A DNA stretch of 64,000 nt from the NCBI GenBank assembly GCA_019058445.1, contig JAHPZA010000006.1, forward strand, positions 124,001 to 188,000, written 5' to 3'. The notes under the pieces were generated by a model. That model did not search any database. It saw only the letters and a program-made list of their open reading frames with translations, and was not told the DNA's origin. Source of the DNA: Promethearchaeota archaeon. Lineage in GTDB: Archaea > Asgardarchaeota > Lokiarchaeia > Sigyniarchaeales > SOKP01. Position 1 is the stretch's first letter. Each line of letters begins with the position of its first letter. The position numbers were made by a program, and so were the translations under genes. Shown here piece by piece: positions 28,140 to 38,023 of the stretch.

Positions 28140-29474
28140 CTATAGGTCGATTTTAGGAATAACGTCCTCTAATTCCCTGCGTGTGGGTTTATATTTGAAG
28201 AGTCTACGAGATTCGCTATCTTCAAGCACATAATTAGATCCTCCACCATGCAGCATACAGTACGCATCAAGCAACCCTATTGGATTGGAATATTGTCTAA
28301 TAAATCCACGTCCACCCATGGTCCTGAAACAATGTGTAGCAGCTTCAAATGCTAATTCAGTGGTTTGAATTTTTAATCCCATCGCTTGAGCTGCCATTAA
28401 TTTTGAGCCTCCAAGTTCAGGGCGCTTATCTAATTCTCTCGTATAATTTATCAAAGCTGTTAATAAAAGATTCAACTGACGTATATTAGCTGAAATTGGA
28501 AATCTAATAACTTGATATTCATGTAATCTTTGTTCAAACTGTCTTCTATGTAACGCGTATGTATGGGAATATAATAGTTTCTTCATCGCATCTCCAAGAG
28601 CTTCCGCGCCTATTACCAATCTTTCTTCAGTTAACTGATGAAATGCGATATCCAATCCATTTCCCTGAAGAAGATTTTCTCTTGGGAGCTCTACTCTGTC
28701 AAAAATTAGACGACTTACAAAAGCGTCTCTCATTCCATAAGTTCTTATTCGAGCTGATCTAAAGTTTTTTAATTGTTGGTGTTCTGTATCTACAATTACA
28801 GCACCTAATGGACCGTTATTTATTCTACCATATAAAATTATATAATCGGCGATCATTCCATTAGTAATAAAGACTTTTTTTCCTTTTGCAATTACCTTAT
28901 CATCAGTAACTTGTAAATTTAGCTCCATTCGAAAGATGTCACTCCCTGCATTGAATTCAGTCATTGCCGATGCTGCTATTGCTCCATCTTTTGCAATAGG
29001 GTTTAAAAATTTTTCTCTTTGATAGTCGTTTGCCTTATAATTTACAGGATTGCAATAAAGGGTACCTCCCGCAAGGCGTCCCATCTCAATACTCCAATTT
29101 CCAGCTATATAGCGTTCACTGTAATCAGACCATCTCCCCCCACAAAGAGCATAAGCAATAAGAGCATTTCTCGTTATTTTCCCAACTTCATATTCATTTT
29201 CATTTAATGTTGTGGAATAATAACCATTTTCGGCTAGTTTTTTCATGATTTTTATAACAATATCTCGCTTTTTGTCTTGAGTAGGCTCCTCTACGTAGTA
29301 ATTTAGTTCTTCTAATGCTCTGAGATCTTTATCAAGATTTTTCTCTATGAATTCATAAAAATCAGCCAAAAACTCTTTCTCTTTCGCATTCAAAATCGGA
29401 TTTGCTAGTAAATCTAACTCTTGAACATATTTTTGAATACTAATAGGTTCAAATTCACTCAATCTGGTATCCAT
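28140..29474 (-). CDS. Acyl-CoA dehydrogenase (IVD/LCAD-type catalytic base arrangement)
   Basis: ASAMTEFNAGSDIF, KGKKVFITNGMIADY, FDRVELPRENLL, LTEERLVIGAEALG, RRQF, HCFRTMGGRGFIRQYSNP. Confidence 0.9.
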   Translation of the reverse strand: MDTRLSEFEPISIQKYVQELDLLANPILNAKEKEFLADFYEFIEKNLDKDLRALEELNYYVEEPTQDKKRDIVIKIMKKLAENGYYSTTLNENEYEVGKITRNALIAYALCGGRWSDYSERYIAGNWSIEMGRLAGGTLYCNPVNYKANDYQREKFLNPIAKDGAIAASAMTEFNAGSDIFRMELNLQVTDDKVIAKGKKVFITNGMIADYIILYGRINNGPLGAVIVDTEHQQLKNFRSARIRTYGMRDAFVSRLIFDRVELPRENLLQGNGLDIAFHQLTEERLVIGAEALGDAMKKLLYSHTYALHRRQFEQRLHEYQVIRFPISANIRQLNLLLTALINYTRELDKRPELGGSKLMAAQAMGLKIQTTELAFEAATHCFRTMGGRGFIRQYSNPIGLLDAYCMLHGGGSNYVLEDSESRRLFKYKPTRRELEDVIPKIDL

Positions 29475-29640
29475 ACTAACCTTTTCTCACTTAAATTAAT
29501 AAAATTTTGTTATTATACTCTATGGTAAATATAAGTTTAAAGGTAAAAAAATTTTATAATTTTATATCAATAATAATTAAACATATAGAATTTCAGCTTT
29601 AATTAGAAATGATAAATTAAAAATAGATAATGTGAAAGAT

Positions 29641-31062
29641 ATGATTAGATTTAGTGATAAGCAATTAAAAATCCCTAAATTAATGAGGCCGGTATATCTT
29701 GTTACAGCAGGTATGTCAAAATTTGATCGAGCATTTCCAGAAACTCGAACTGAAGAGCTTTGCATAGACGCTTTAACCGCAGCTTCTGATTTTGTAGGTA
29801 TGACACCAGCTGAATTAAAAAAGTACATTCATACATGCTATTATGGTCATTTCGCAGATCATTTTGGTGATCAATTGCTCGGTGAAGCTGTAATCCATGA
29901 TCGACTGGGTTTAGATCCTTTAGGGAATATAGGTGTAAAAACTGGAGGTGCTACAGGAGGTTCAGCTATGTGGGAGGCTGTAAAAGCCGTAGCTTCTGGA
30001 TATAGTGACTGTGCGCTCGCTCTTGGTTGGGAAAGGATGGATGAAGTACCCACTGATGAAGGCAACCATCTTATTTCTTGTGCCGCAGATAAAGATTGGG
30101 AAACTCCCTTAGGACACATTTATACAGGATATTACGCAGTTATGGCACAACGATACTGGAAAGTTTTTGGTAAAGAACAAGATTCTTTTAGGAAAACAAT
30201 GGCGGAAATTGCCGTAAAAAATCGTGGCTACGCTCGAATGAACCCTCATGCCCATGGGCCAATGAAAATTACTGTAGAGGATGTCACTAACTCCCCTATA
30301 GTGGCTTATCCTCTTCGGGTTTTAGACTGTTGTTTAATGAGTGTGGGATCCGCATGTGGTGTGGTGTGTGATGAAAAAACGGCATATGAAATTACGGATA
30401 AACCTCTAAGAATATATATTGCTGCGGGAAGTCATACGTTAAGAGTAGCAGATCGACGGGATATGACAATACCCCTTTTACCAAACGAAACTCCGGGGCA
30501 GTATGACGACATAGGAAAGAAATTTCCAGGTGGTGATCGATATCCTGGTTTTTCTAGCTTTTTGGCCGCACGTGTAGCCGCATATTACGCATATCACATG
30601 TCAGGTGTAGTCGATCCTTCTGAAGATCTCGATGTTGTGGAGTTACATGATGCGTTTACGATTAGTGATATCCAAACCTACGAGGATATCGGAATTCGCC
30701 CTTATGGAGAGGGAAGAGACTATATTGAGTCAGGAGATGCATATGTAATAAATCCACTTACGAAGAAACCTGGAAAACTACCAAGTAATCCATGTGGAGG
30801 ATTAATTGGTTGCATGCACGCCGTAGGGGCAACAGGACTTATGCAGATTGCTGAAATAGGGTATCATATTTGGAATCGATGGGATGAGATTCATGAGCCA
30901 GAAGAAAAATGGAAAGCCTTCGGACGAGAAAAACCAAAAGATTGGACGAGCCTTCAAGTAAAGGGAGCTAAACGCGGTTTGGCAATAAGTCATGCGGGGG
31001 TAGGTTCCCATGTAACTTGTACAATTTTAATGGATCCAAATAAATTAATAAAGGAGGATTAA
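29641..31062 (+). CDS. Thiolase-superfamily (SCPx-like) protein, nucleophile Cys absent
   Basis: Thiolase fold with KTGGATGGSAMWEAVKAVASGYSDCALALGWERM, ELHDAFTISDIQTYEDIG, NPCGGLIGCMHAVGATGL; ATG 29641 preferred over GTG 29632. Confidence 0.88.
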   Translation: MIRFSDKQLKIPKLMRPVYLVTAGMSKFDRAFPETRTEELCIDALTAASDFVGMTPAELKKYIHTCYYGHFADHFGDQLLGEAVIHDRLGLDPLGNIGVKTGGATGGSAMWEAVKAVASGYSDCALALGWERMDEVPTDEGNHLISCAADKDWETPLGHIYTGYYAVMAQRYWKVFGKEQDSFRKTMAEIAVKNRGYARMNPHAHGPMKITVEDVTNSPIVAYPLRVLDCCLMSVGSACGVVCDEKTAYEITDKPLRIYIAAGSHTLRVADRRDMTIPLLPNETPGQYDDIGKKFPGGDRYPGFSSFLAARVAAYYAYHMSGVVDPSEDLDVVELHDAFTISDIQTYEDIGIRPYGEGRDYIESGDAYVINPLTKKPGKLPSNPCGGLIGCMHAVGATGLMQIAEIGYHIWNRWDEIHEPEEKWKAFGREKPKDWTSLQVKGAKRGLAISHAGVGSHVTCTILMDPNKLIKED

Positions 31063-31065
31063 AAA

Positions 31066-31668
31066 ATGCCTAAAACAAATGAGGAAAAAGGTTTTGTTGA
31101 TATAATTAACGGGAGATATAAACCCAATGGAAAATTTCACATAATTGAAGCGAATCAACCAATATTTAATAAAGATACTGGAAAATTGGCTGGAGTGACG
31201 AACCCTAGAGACATGACCTACATCCATTCGTATGGAGGAGAGGCAATTTTCTTTGAATCGCTTGGAAAAGGAAAACTTATGGCAACTCGATGTGACAACG
31301 ATAAGTGTGAAGCAAAGGGTTCTATATTTGAACCTTTTAGAATTTTTTGTCCAGATTGCTTAAGAAAAGCTACTGTAGTCGATATCACAGAAAAGGCTCA
31401 ACAAATGGCAAAAATTCATTCCTTCATAATAACTCATCGTTCAGGCGCCTTTAATACTCTTCCAAAACCGATTAAATTTATCAACGTAGAATTCGATGAG
31501 GAAGTAGTTACTATTTTGATGAGCGTATTGTCAGTTGGTGAGCCAGAAATTGGGAAAAGAGTTGTCCCGATCTTTCGAACTAAAGATCCGACATATACTA
31601 TTATGGATCTTATGTTTGTGGTAGAAGGAACACCTGAATCGGATTTACCAGAAGGATTTACTTATTAA
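31066..31668 (+). CDS. DUF35 OB-fold/zinc-ribbon thiolase partner
   Basis: CDNDKCEAKGSIFEPFRIFCPDC zinc ribbon; SD-like aggagg upstream; directly follows thiolase-fold gene. Confidence 0.83.
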   Translation: MPKTNEEKGFVDIINGRYKPNGKFHIIEANQPIFNKDTGKLAGVTNPRDMTYIHSYGGEAIFFESLGKGKLMATRCDNDKCEAKGSIFEPFRIFCPDCLRKATVVDITEKAQQMAKIHSFIITHRSGAFNTLPKPIKFINVEFDEEVVTILMSVLSVGEPEIGKRVVPIFRTKDPTYTIMDLMFVVEGTPESDLPEGFTY

Positions 31669-31867
31669 TTTCCAATATTTTTACTATCCATATTTTATTT
31701 TTTTTTAATTTTTTTAAATTAGTTTGTTCAATATAACCATTTTAATTAAATTTTTCAATAAAAATGAATATCATTTAATAGGTTTCGGTGATCCACATCG
31801 ATCTATTAATCTTGTTAATTTCAAGATCTTTAATTCAATTTAAAAAAAAAAAGAAATAAAATAAATT

Positions 31868-32764
31868 TTATAATATAACAGAGCCTTCTTTTAAGTGAAA
31901 AATTTTACGTGCCTCATCAGGAGTAGCTGGCTCACGTCCAGCAATTCTAGCTACCTTTGCTGCCCATTCTACTTGTTCATAAGATCCCTTTGCTAACCCT
32001 CCATCAATGATTCGTGTATTATCCTCTAAACCTACCCTAATGTGTCCTCCCATAGGTGCGGCACACATAGCTGCGCGAAATTGATCTTTAGCTACCCCAC
32101 ACACACTCCATGTAGAGTTTGGAGGCATTAAATTAAGAAGGCTTGCGAGATTTTGGTAAGAAAATGGTACCCCTCCAAGAACCCCCCATACTAATTGAAA
32201 ATGAAGTGGCTGGGCAAAAAGGCCTTCTTGCCTGTTTAAAAATACCATATTATACATGCCGCCATAATCATACACTTCCATCTCAGGCTTCGTTCCAGCC
32301 TTTTTCATTTCTTTTGCAAACTTTTCAACCATTCGAAAATTATTAACGAAGACATTGGTATTACCCATGGTTACTTTTCCTTTTCTATGGTCGCCAACAC
32401 TGAAATTCATTGAATTGGTATTTAAGGATGCCAATGGGGGCTGAAATCTTTTAACAGGCGCGATTCTCTCTTTTTCTGTTGCTACCGCACTTATTGCGGA
32501 ACTTAGATTTATTATTATATCAGGAGCCTTTTCCTTAATAGCTACTAATACAGCTCTAATTTGTTCCAAATCGGCAGTAGGATTACCTTTTTCGGGATCT
32601 CTGGCATGGATATGCACAATTGCCGCACCTGCCTCATAGCATTTTTTCGCCTCTTCTCCAAATTCTTCAGGAGTATAAGGTACATTAGGATTTTGGGCTT
32701 TAACAGTAACAGCTCCTGCGAGTGCAGCGCTAATTACTAATTTATTCGATAAATCTTCAGACAT
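31868..32764 (-). CDS. Beta-keto acid cleavage enzyme (BKACE / 3-keto-5-aminohexanoate cleavage family)
   Basis: ISAALAGAVTVKAQNPNVPYTPEEFGEEAKKCYEAGAAIVHIHARDPEKG; GGHIRVGLEDN. Confidence 0.92.
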   Translation of the reverse strand: MSEDLSNKLVISAALAGAVTVKAQNPNVPYTPEEFGEEAKKCYEAGAAIVHIHARDPEKGNPTADLEQIRAVLVAIKEKAPDIIINLSSAISAVATEKERIAPVKRFQPPLASLNTNSMNFSVGDHRKGKVTMGNTNVFVNNFRMVEKFAKEMKKAGTKPEMEVYDYGGMYNMVFLNRQEGLFAQPLHFQLVWGVLGGVPFSYQNLASLLNLMPPNSTWSVCGVAKDQFRAAMCAAPMGGHIRVGLEDNTRIIDGGLAKGSYEQVEWAAKVARIAGREPATPDEARKIFHLKEGSVIL

Positions 32765-32929
32765 TTTTAATCTCTAACCTCAATAATAGTATTTTAATTT
32801 TATATTTAATGAGTAAAATAAAGTTTGGATAAATTAAAACACTACATATTTTAGGTTTTAAACCTATATTCAAAATAAAATGAATATAAAGAATAAAAAT
32901 AAGAAATTTAAGAAATAAATAAAAAAAAA

Positions 32930-33817
32930 TTAGATATTAATAGTACCTTCTTTTAGGCCTAACATTTTACGAGTTTCGTCTGGCGTCGCGGGTTCCCTGC
33001 CTGCTAATTCTGCCACTTTTACGGCCCATTCGACTTGCTCCCAAGAACCTTTTGCCAATTCACCTTTTATATTTCGAATATTATCCTCTAATCCAACTCG
33101 AATGTGTCCTCCTAAAGCTGCTGCACATAATCCCGCCTCAAATTGTTGATGAGCAACTCCACAGACTGACCACGTAGCATCTGGAGGTTTATGATTTAAA
33201 AAATATTGTAGAGTATTAATCGTAAATGGCAGACCACCCAAAACGCCAAAGACGAACTGGAAATGAAGAGGTTCCACTAGAATTTTCTTCATCTGTAGAA
33301 AGGCAATATTTTGCAGCCCTCCTGCGTCGTAAATTTCTATTTCTGGTTTGGTACCAGCTTTCTTCATCGCTTTGGCAAGACGGCCGATAAGTCGAAATGT
33401 ATTACTAAAAATCGTCTCGACTACAACATCACCCGTTTTCCAATTTCCAACTCCAAAATTCATTGAGGCTGAATTTAATGAAGCCAGCTCAGGTCCAAAC
33501 TCCTTAATAGGAGCGATTCGTTCCTTATCCGTAGCATTAATACTAATCGCAGAACTTAGGTTTATTAAAATTTCGGGACACTCTTCTTTTATAGCCTTTA
33601 AAATCGATCTATAAAATTTGAGCTCAGGAGTTGCCACCTGAGTTTCAGGATCTCTCATATGAAGGTGTACGATAGCTGCTCCTGCTTCATAGCATTTTTT
33701 GCATTCTGCAGCATACTCTTCAGGTGTGATGGGGATCGCGGGATTCTGTTCCTTCCTGGTCACCGCTCCGCACAATGCTGCTGATATTATACATTTATTG
33801 GATAAATCTTCAGACAT
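32930..33817 (-). CDS. Beta-keto acid cleavage enzyme (BKACE), paralog
   Basis: ISAALCGAVTRKEQNPAIPITPEEYAAECKKCYEAGAAIVHLHMRDPE; GGHIRVGLEDN. Confidence 0.92.
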   Translation of the reverse strand: MSEDLSNKCIISAALCGAVTRKEQNPAIPITPEEYAAECKKCYEAGAAIVHLHMRDPETQVATPELKFYRSILKAIKEECPEILINLSSAISINATDKERIAPIKEFGPELASLNSASMNFGVGNWKTGDVVVETIFSNTFRLIGRLAKAMKKAGTKPEIEIYDAGGLQNIAFLQMKKILVEPLHFQFVFGVLGGLPFTINTLQYFLNHKPPDATWSVCGVAHQQFEAGLCAAALGGHIRVGLEDNIRNIKGELAKGSWEQVEWAVKVAELAGREPATPDETRKMLGLKEGTINI

Positions 33818-34113
33818 TTAATTTTCTCACTTTTTTAAAATTTTATAATTTTAAGGATTAATTAATTGATTAAAATATTGGTTTTTTCATATTTAAACTT
33901 TAAAAATAGACTGAGTTTTATTGGAAATTTATGTTAATTAGAATTTAACTGAGAACTTTATAACAAACAAATCAAATTCTTAAATTATAAGCGCAAATTG
34001 AATTTTCTAAGAAGTCTTTTGAATAAAAACTTTAATATGAAAAAAAATCATATCTAACATATCAATATTCTTTATAAAATAAATTTAAAATTAAAATATA
34101 AGAGATTAAAATT

Positions 34114-35253
34114 ATGAAAGTAGCAATTGTGGGAGTAGCCCAGACCAAATATGAGAGCAACAAAATCGATCAAACCTATATGGAGCTCACGTTTGAAGTT
34201 GTGAAGAAGCTTCACAATCAATTAGGAATAACAAACGATGACGTGGGTTCGGTAATCACTGGCTCTAACGATTTCACAGATGGTAGAACAATCGCTAATA
34301 TGGCAGTACAAGATGGTGTAGGATCCGTTCGCAAGTCGGAATCGAGAGTTTCGGGAGATGGAGCTTTTGCGTACGTTTACGCTGCTATGAGAGTTTTATC
34401 TCAGGAGTACGATACAGTTTTGGTAGTTTCGCATTCCAAGTGCTCCGAAGGGGATCAGTGCCTTATTAATAACTCAATTTTCGATCCCTTCTATCAGCGA
34501 CATTTGGGTTTGGACCAAATCTCTTCTGCTGGGTTGATGGCAAATATGTATATGAGTAAATATGGTATAACGGAAGAACAAGCGGCAAAGGTGGTAGTTA
34601 AAAACAGAAAAAATGCTTTTAACAATCCTTACGCTCATATACAGAAAGAGATAACTGTTGATGATGTTCTTAAATCGCCCATGTTAGCTTATCCATTAAA
34701 AGAATTAGATCTGCCTCCATATAGCGATGGTGCAGTAGCAATGCTCCTTGCTAATGAGGAAACCGCAAAAAAATTAACAGACACACCAGTATGGTTGAGG
34801 GGATACGCTAATTGTACTGACGCGTATTATCTAGGGAATAGAAACATGACGGATTTAATTGCATTAGAATTAGCAGCAAAGGAGGCCTACAAAATGGCGG
34901 GTATTAGCGATCCTATAAAAGATATAGATGTAGCTGAAGTGTCAGAAAATTTTAGTGCACACGAGCTTATGATTTACGAAGCCTTAGGTTTTTGCGGAAA
35001 GGGAGAAGGTGGAAAGTTTATTGATAGTGGAGAAACCCAAATGGGAGGAAAAATTCCCGTAAATCCTTCTGGAGGAGTATTATCAAGCAATGTGGCTATG
35101 GCAAATGGGTTAATTCGTGTAGCGGAGGTTGCTGAACAGTTAACGGGCAAAGCAGGAAAACGTCAAATACCTGATGCAAAAACAGGATTGGCATATGGGA
35201 TGAATGGAATATGTTCTCAAGGAAATTGCGTGTTAATTTTTGGAGGTGATTAA
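34114..35253 (+). CDS. Thiolase-superfamily protein, A-type (SGDGA) subunit, nucleophile and GHP His not conserved
   Basis: SRVSGDGAFAYVYAAMRVL at the nucleophile region, NPSGGVLSSNVAMANGL at the GHPxGxTG region. Confidence 0.85.
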   Translation: MKVAIVGVAQTKYESNKIDQTYMELTFEVVKKLHNQLGITNDDVGSVITGSNDFTDGRTIANMAVQDGVGSVRKSESRVSGDGAFAYVYAAMRVLSQEYDTVLVVSHSKCSEGDQCLINNSIFDPFYQRHLGLDQISSAGLMANMYMSKYGITEEQAAKVVVKNRKNAFNNPYAHIQKEITVDDVLKSPMLAYPLKELDLPPYSDGAVAMLLANEETAKKLTDTPVWLRGYANCTDAYYLGNRNMTDLIALELAAKEAYKMAGISDPIKDIDVAEVSENFSAHELMIYEALGFCGKGEGGKFIDSGETQMGGKIPVNPSGGVLSSNVAMANGLIRVAEVAEQLTGKAGKRQIPDAKTGLAYGMNGICSQGNCVLIFGGD

Positions 35254-35257
35254 AAAA

Positions 35258-36436
35258 ATGCCTAAACATGATGTAGCAATAGTAGGAATTGGTCAAACTA
35301 AATTTAGAAGTAAGAGAAGGGATGTCAATATCCCCGAAATGATTTATGAAGCTGTAAAAGCAGCTCTTGATGATGCAAATCTAGAAATCAAAGATATAGA
35401 CGCTCTATTAATTGGGAATATGGATCATTTTGAGGGAATAAACTTTAGCGAGCTGTGGACAGGTATCGATGCGTGCGGATTTTATCTCAAACCTGTGGTT
35501 AAAATAGCTACGGGAGGCACTACGGGTTCCTCATTAGGTATAAGTGGATATTATAACATTGCTTCAGGGATATATGATAAAGTATTGGTTGTAGGATGGG
35601 AAAAGCTTAATGAGGGTGGAGCAACAACAGGAATAATTACTGCTTTCGACCCAGTTTGGGAGCGACCATCTTTAGCAGGAGCTTTAGGTCCACTTGCGCT
35701 TATGGCGAACATATATGCATCAAAATACGGGATAGAGCGTTCAATGGAAGCTTCAGCTGATGTGGTTGTGAAAAATCGATCAAACGCTGCAAATAACGAA
35801 TTTGCTCATTTACAGATGCCTAATATTACGACTGATTTTGTAATGAGTTCACAGATGATTAGCTATCCATTACGCTTACACGATTGTTGCCCTCAAAGTG
35901 AAGGAGCTTGCGCAGTAATTTACGCAAACGAGAACGAAGCTAAGAAAATCACAGATAATCCTGCTTGGTTTAAAGGCGTTTCAACGGCACACTATTATAC
36001 CTTTGGATGCGATGATATTATGTATAATTTGCCTACGGCAACTATTGCTTCCAAGAAGATTTATAAAAAAGTAGGTATCAAGGATCCCATAAAAGATCTT
36101 GATGTTGCTGAAATTTACGAGCCTACTTCGTGGGCTGAGCTCGCTTGGACAGAGGCGTTGGGTTTTTGCGATTTTGGTAAGGGACATACCTTATTGGATG
36201 AAGGTATTAGTAAAATGGGTGGTGAAATGCCAGTAAATCCCTCAGGTGGCGTTTTAAGTACCAATCCAATTGGTGCGACTGCATTAGTTCGATTCGCAGA
36301 GGCAGCTATTCAAATTATGGGAAGAGGTGGAAAAAGGCAAGTCCCAGATGCTGAAGTTGCTATGGGTATGGGATTTGGTGGTAGTTTATGGACAGAATTA
36401 TGCATATTGGGCAAAGACCCAAAACCAGTGAGGTGA
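35258..36436 (+). CDS. Thiolase-superfamily protein, B-type (TGGTTGSS) subunit
   Basis: KIATGGTTGSSLGISGYYNIASGIYDKVLVVGWEKL; NPSGGVLSTNPIGATAL; ATG 35258 preferred over TTG 35240. Confidence 0.87.
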   Translation: MPKHDVAIVGIGQTKFRSKRRDVNIPEMIYEAVKAALDDANLEIKDIDALLIGNMDHFEGINFSELWTGIDACGFYLKPVVKIATGGTTGSSLGISGYYNIASGIYDKVLVVGWEKLNEGGATTGIITAFDPVWERPSLAGALGPLALMANIYASKYGIERSMEASADVVVKNRSNAANNEFAHLQMPNITTDFVMSSQMISYPLRLHDCCPQSEGACAVIYANENEAKKITDNPAWFKGVSTAHYYTFGCDDIMYNLPTATIASKKIYKKVGIKDPIKDLDVAEIYEPTSWAELAWTEALGFCDFGKGHTLLDEGISKMGGEMPVNPSGGVLSTNPIGATALVRFAEAAIQIMGRGGKRQVPDAEVAMGMGFGGSLWTELCILGKDPKPVR

Positions 36437-36443
36437 TTATAAA

Positions 36444-36956
36444 ATGGTAAGACAAAAAGGAGAATTTCAAATCAGATGGAAAACCGATCTTCCCTATAGA
36501 TGGGCAATCGGAAAACTTGCGGTTAAATATTTTGAAGAACTTAAAAAAAGGAAAATTATGGGGTCAAAATGTCCGAAATGTGGGAAGATGTATATGCCGC
36601 CAAGAGGGGTTTGTGCTGATTGTTTTGTGGAAATGACAGTAGATGATATGGTAGAACTTTCTCGAAAAGGTACGTTAATGGGGTTCACAGTAGTGAATTA
36701 TCCTTTTGTAGATCCCAATACTGGTGCGATGAGACCGTTCCCTTATGGATACGTAATTTGTCAGCTAGATGGAGCCGATACATATCTTATGCACTTTTGC
36801 GATGAAATTGACCATACCAAATTCAAAATCGGACAGCGTGTTGAAGCCGTTTTTTGCGACGAGCTACCTAAGGATCATGAAAGTTATCGCCCTGAGTTAA
36901 AAGGTGATATCTACGACATTCCATTTATTAGACTATTAAAAGATGAGGAGGTATAA
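36444..36956 (+). CDS. DUF35 OB-fold/zinc-ribbon protein
   Basis: GSKCPKCGKMYMPPRGVCADC; LDGADTYLMHF OB-fold segment. Confidence 0.9.
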   Translation: MVRQKGEFQIRWKTDLPYRWAIGKLAVKYFEELKKRKIMGSKCPKCGKMYMPPRGVCADCFVEMTVDDMVELSRKGTLMGFTVVNYPFVDPNTGAMRPFPYGYVICQLDGADTYLMHFCDEIDHTKFKIGQRVEAVFCDELPKDHESYRPELKGDIYDIPFIRLLKDEEV

Positions 36957-36969
36957 CGGAGGGATAAAA

Positions 36970-37413
36970 ATGAGTGATGATAAGAGAGTATTTGAGGGAA
37001 GAATCAAAGTACCATATAAGCATACTGCCGGAGCTTATGTAGAAAAGTTTTTAACCGAAATCGGCCAAAATCGCAAAATAATGGGTGTTAAGTGTCCAAA
37101 GTGCAAAAAAGTATTTGTTCCACCGAAAATGGTGTGCTTTGAGTGTTTTGAGAAGATGGAAGAGTGGGTAGAAGTCGGAAACCAAGGTACTCTTAAAGGT
37201 TTTACAGTTGTTACACATAAAACTGATGTTATGCCCTTAAAACCTCCTTTTGCCTATGGGATAATCAGACTCGATGGTGCTGATACTGATATCGTACATT
37301 TAATAAAGGAAAGTGATCCAAACAAGCTTAAAGCAGGTATGCGAGTTGAGGCTAGTTTTTATGCGAAACCAAGAAAAAGAATCCTAGATATAGAATATTT
37401 TAAACCAATCTAA
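36970..37413 (+). CDS. DUF35 OB-fold/zinc-ribbon protein
   Basis: GVKCPKCKKVFVPPKMVCFEC; IRLDGADTDIVHL; ATG 36970 preceded by ggaggg. Confidence 0.9.
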   Translation: MSDDKRVFEGRIKVPYKHTAGAYVEKFLTEIGQNRKIMGVKCPKCKKVFVPPKMVCFECFEKMEEWVEVGNQGTLKGFTVVTHKTDVMPLKPPFAYGIIRLDGADTDIVHLIKESDPNKLKAGMRVEASFYAKPRKRILDIEYFKPI

Positions 37414-37524
37414 TTTTTTTTTATTTTCTAATTCTATTATATATTCGAATGAAAGGTCATATCATTAAAATTGAGATCAGTTCGGAAAGATTATGTGTAA
37501 AAGGTATATTTAAATATTCTTAGT

Positions 37525-37965
37525 ATGAAAGGATATCGAATAGTAGAAAAAAAAACTCCAATAGTAGGCCCATTAAAAGATGATTATGAATTATTTGATC
37601 TTCTTGACGCTTTAAAAGAGGAGATAGTTAAATATATATGGTCAGTTTCTGATTATGAGGTTTTTACGACAGGAGTTATTATTCCTAAATTTAGAGATTT
37701 ATCTCCAAATAATTTATTTTAGATTTCAGGAAAAGGACTTTATAAAATTTCAAAGTCAATTACTAGTACTATTTGAGACGCATTTTTAGCATATTTCCCT
37801 CATGAAGCTCCATTTGAATATGTTGAAATTCCGTATTCGAAAGGGAGACCACCCTCTATCCAACATCCAAAAGCAATTATTGAGATTCAAGCTGTTGATG
37901 GGGGATATTATGAAATTTTTTCAAAAGACTCAAATGTATATAAACTCTTAAAAACACATTTTTAG
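37525..37965 (+). pseudogene. Degraded small ORF with two in-frame stops (TAG at 37720-37722, TGA at 37774-37776), product unknown
   Basis: Manual translation through the stops: ...VIIPKFRDLSPNNLF*ISGKGLYKISKSITSTI*DAFLAYFPHEAPFEYVEIPYSKGRPPSIQHPKAIIEIQAVDGGYYEIFSKDSNVYKLLKTHF*; protein-like in one frame. Confidence 0.6.
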
Positions 37966-38023
37966 GTGGAAGAAGTGTACTCACTAGAAGGGGAATATAT
38001 ATAAAAAAAAAGCGATTGATAGA

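Noticed and set aside
29577-31227. Minus-strand ORFs (29577, 29871, 30802, 31045) opposite thiolase and DUF35 genes
   Set aside because: Antisense to conserved coding sequence, no homology signal.
31740-31860. Locally GC-richer intergenic stretch (ggtttcggtgatccacatcgatc) as possible ncRNA
   Set aside because: No convincing fold or conservation evidence available from one sequence.
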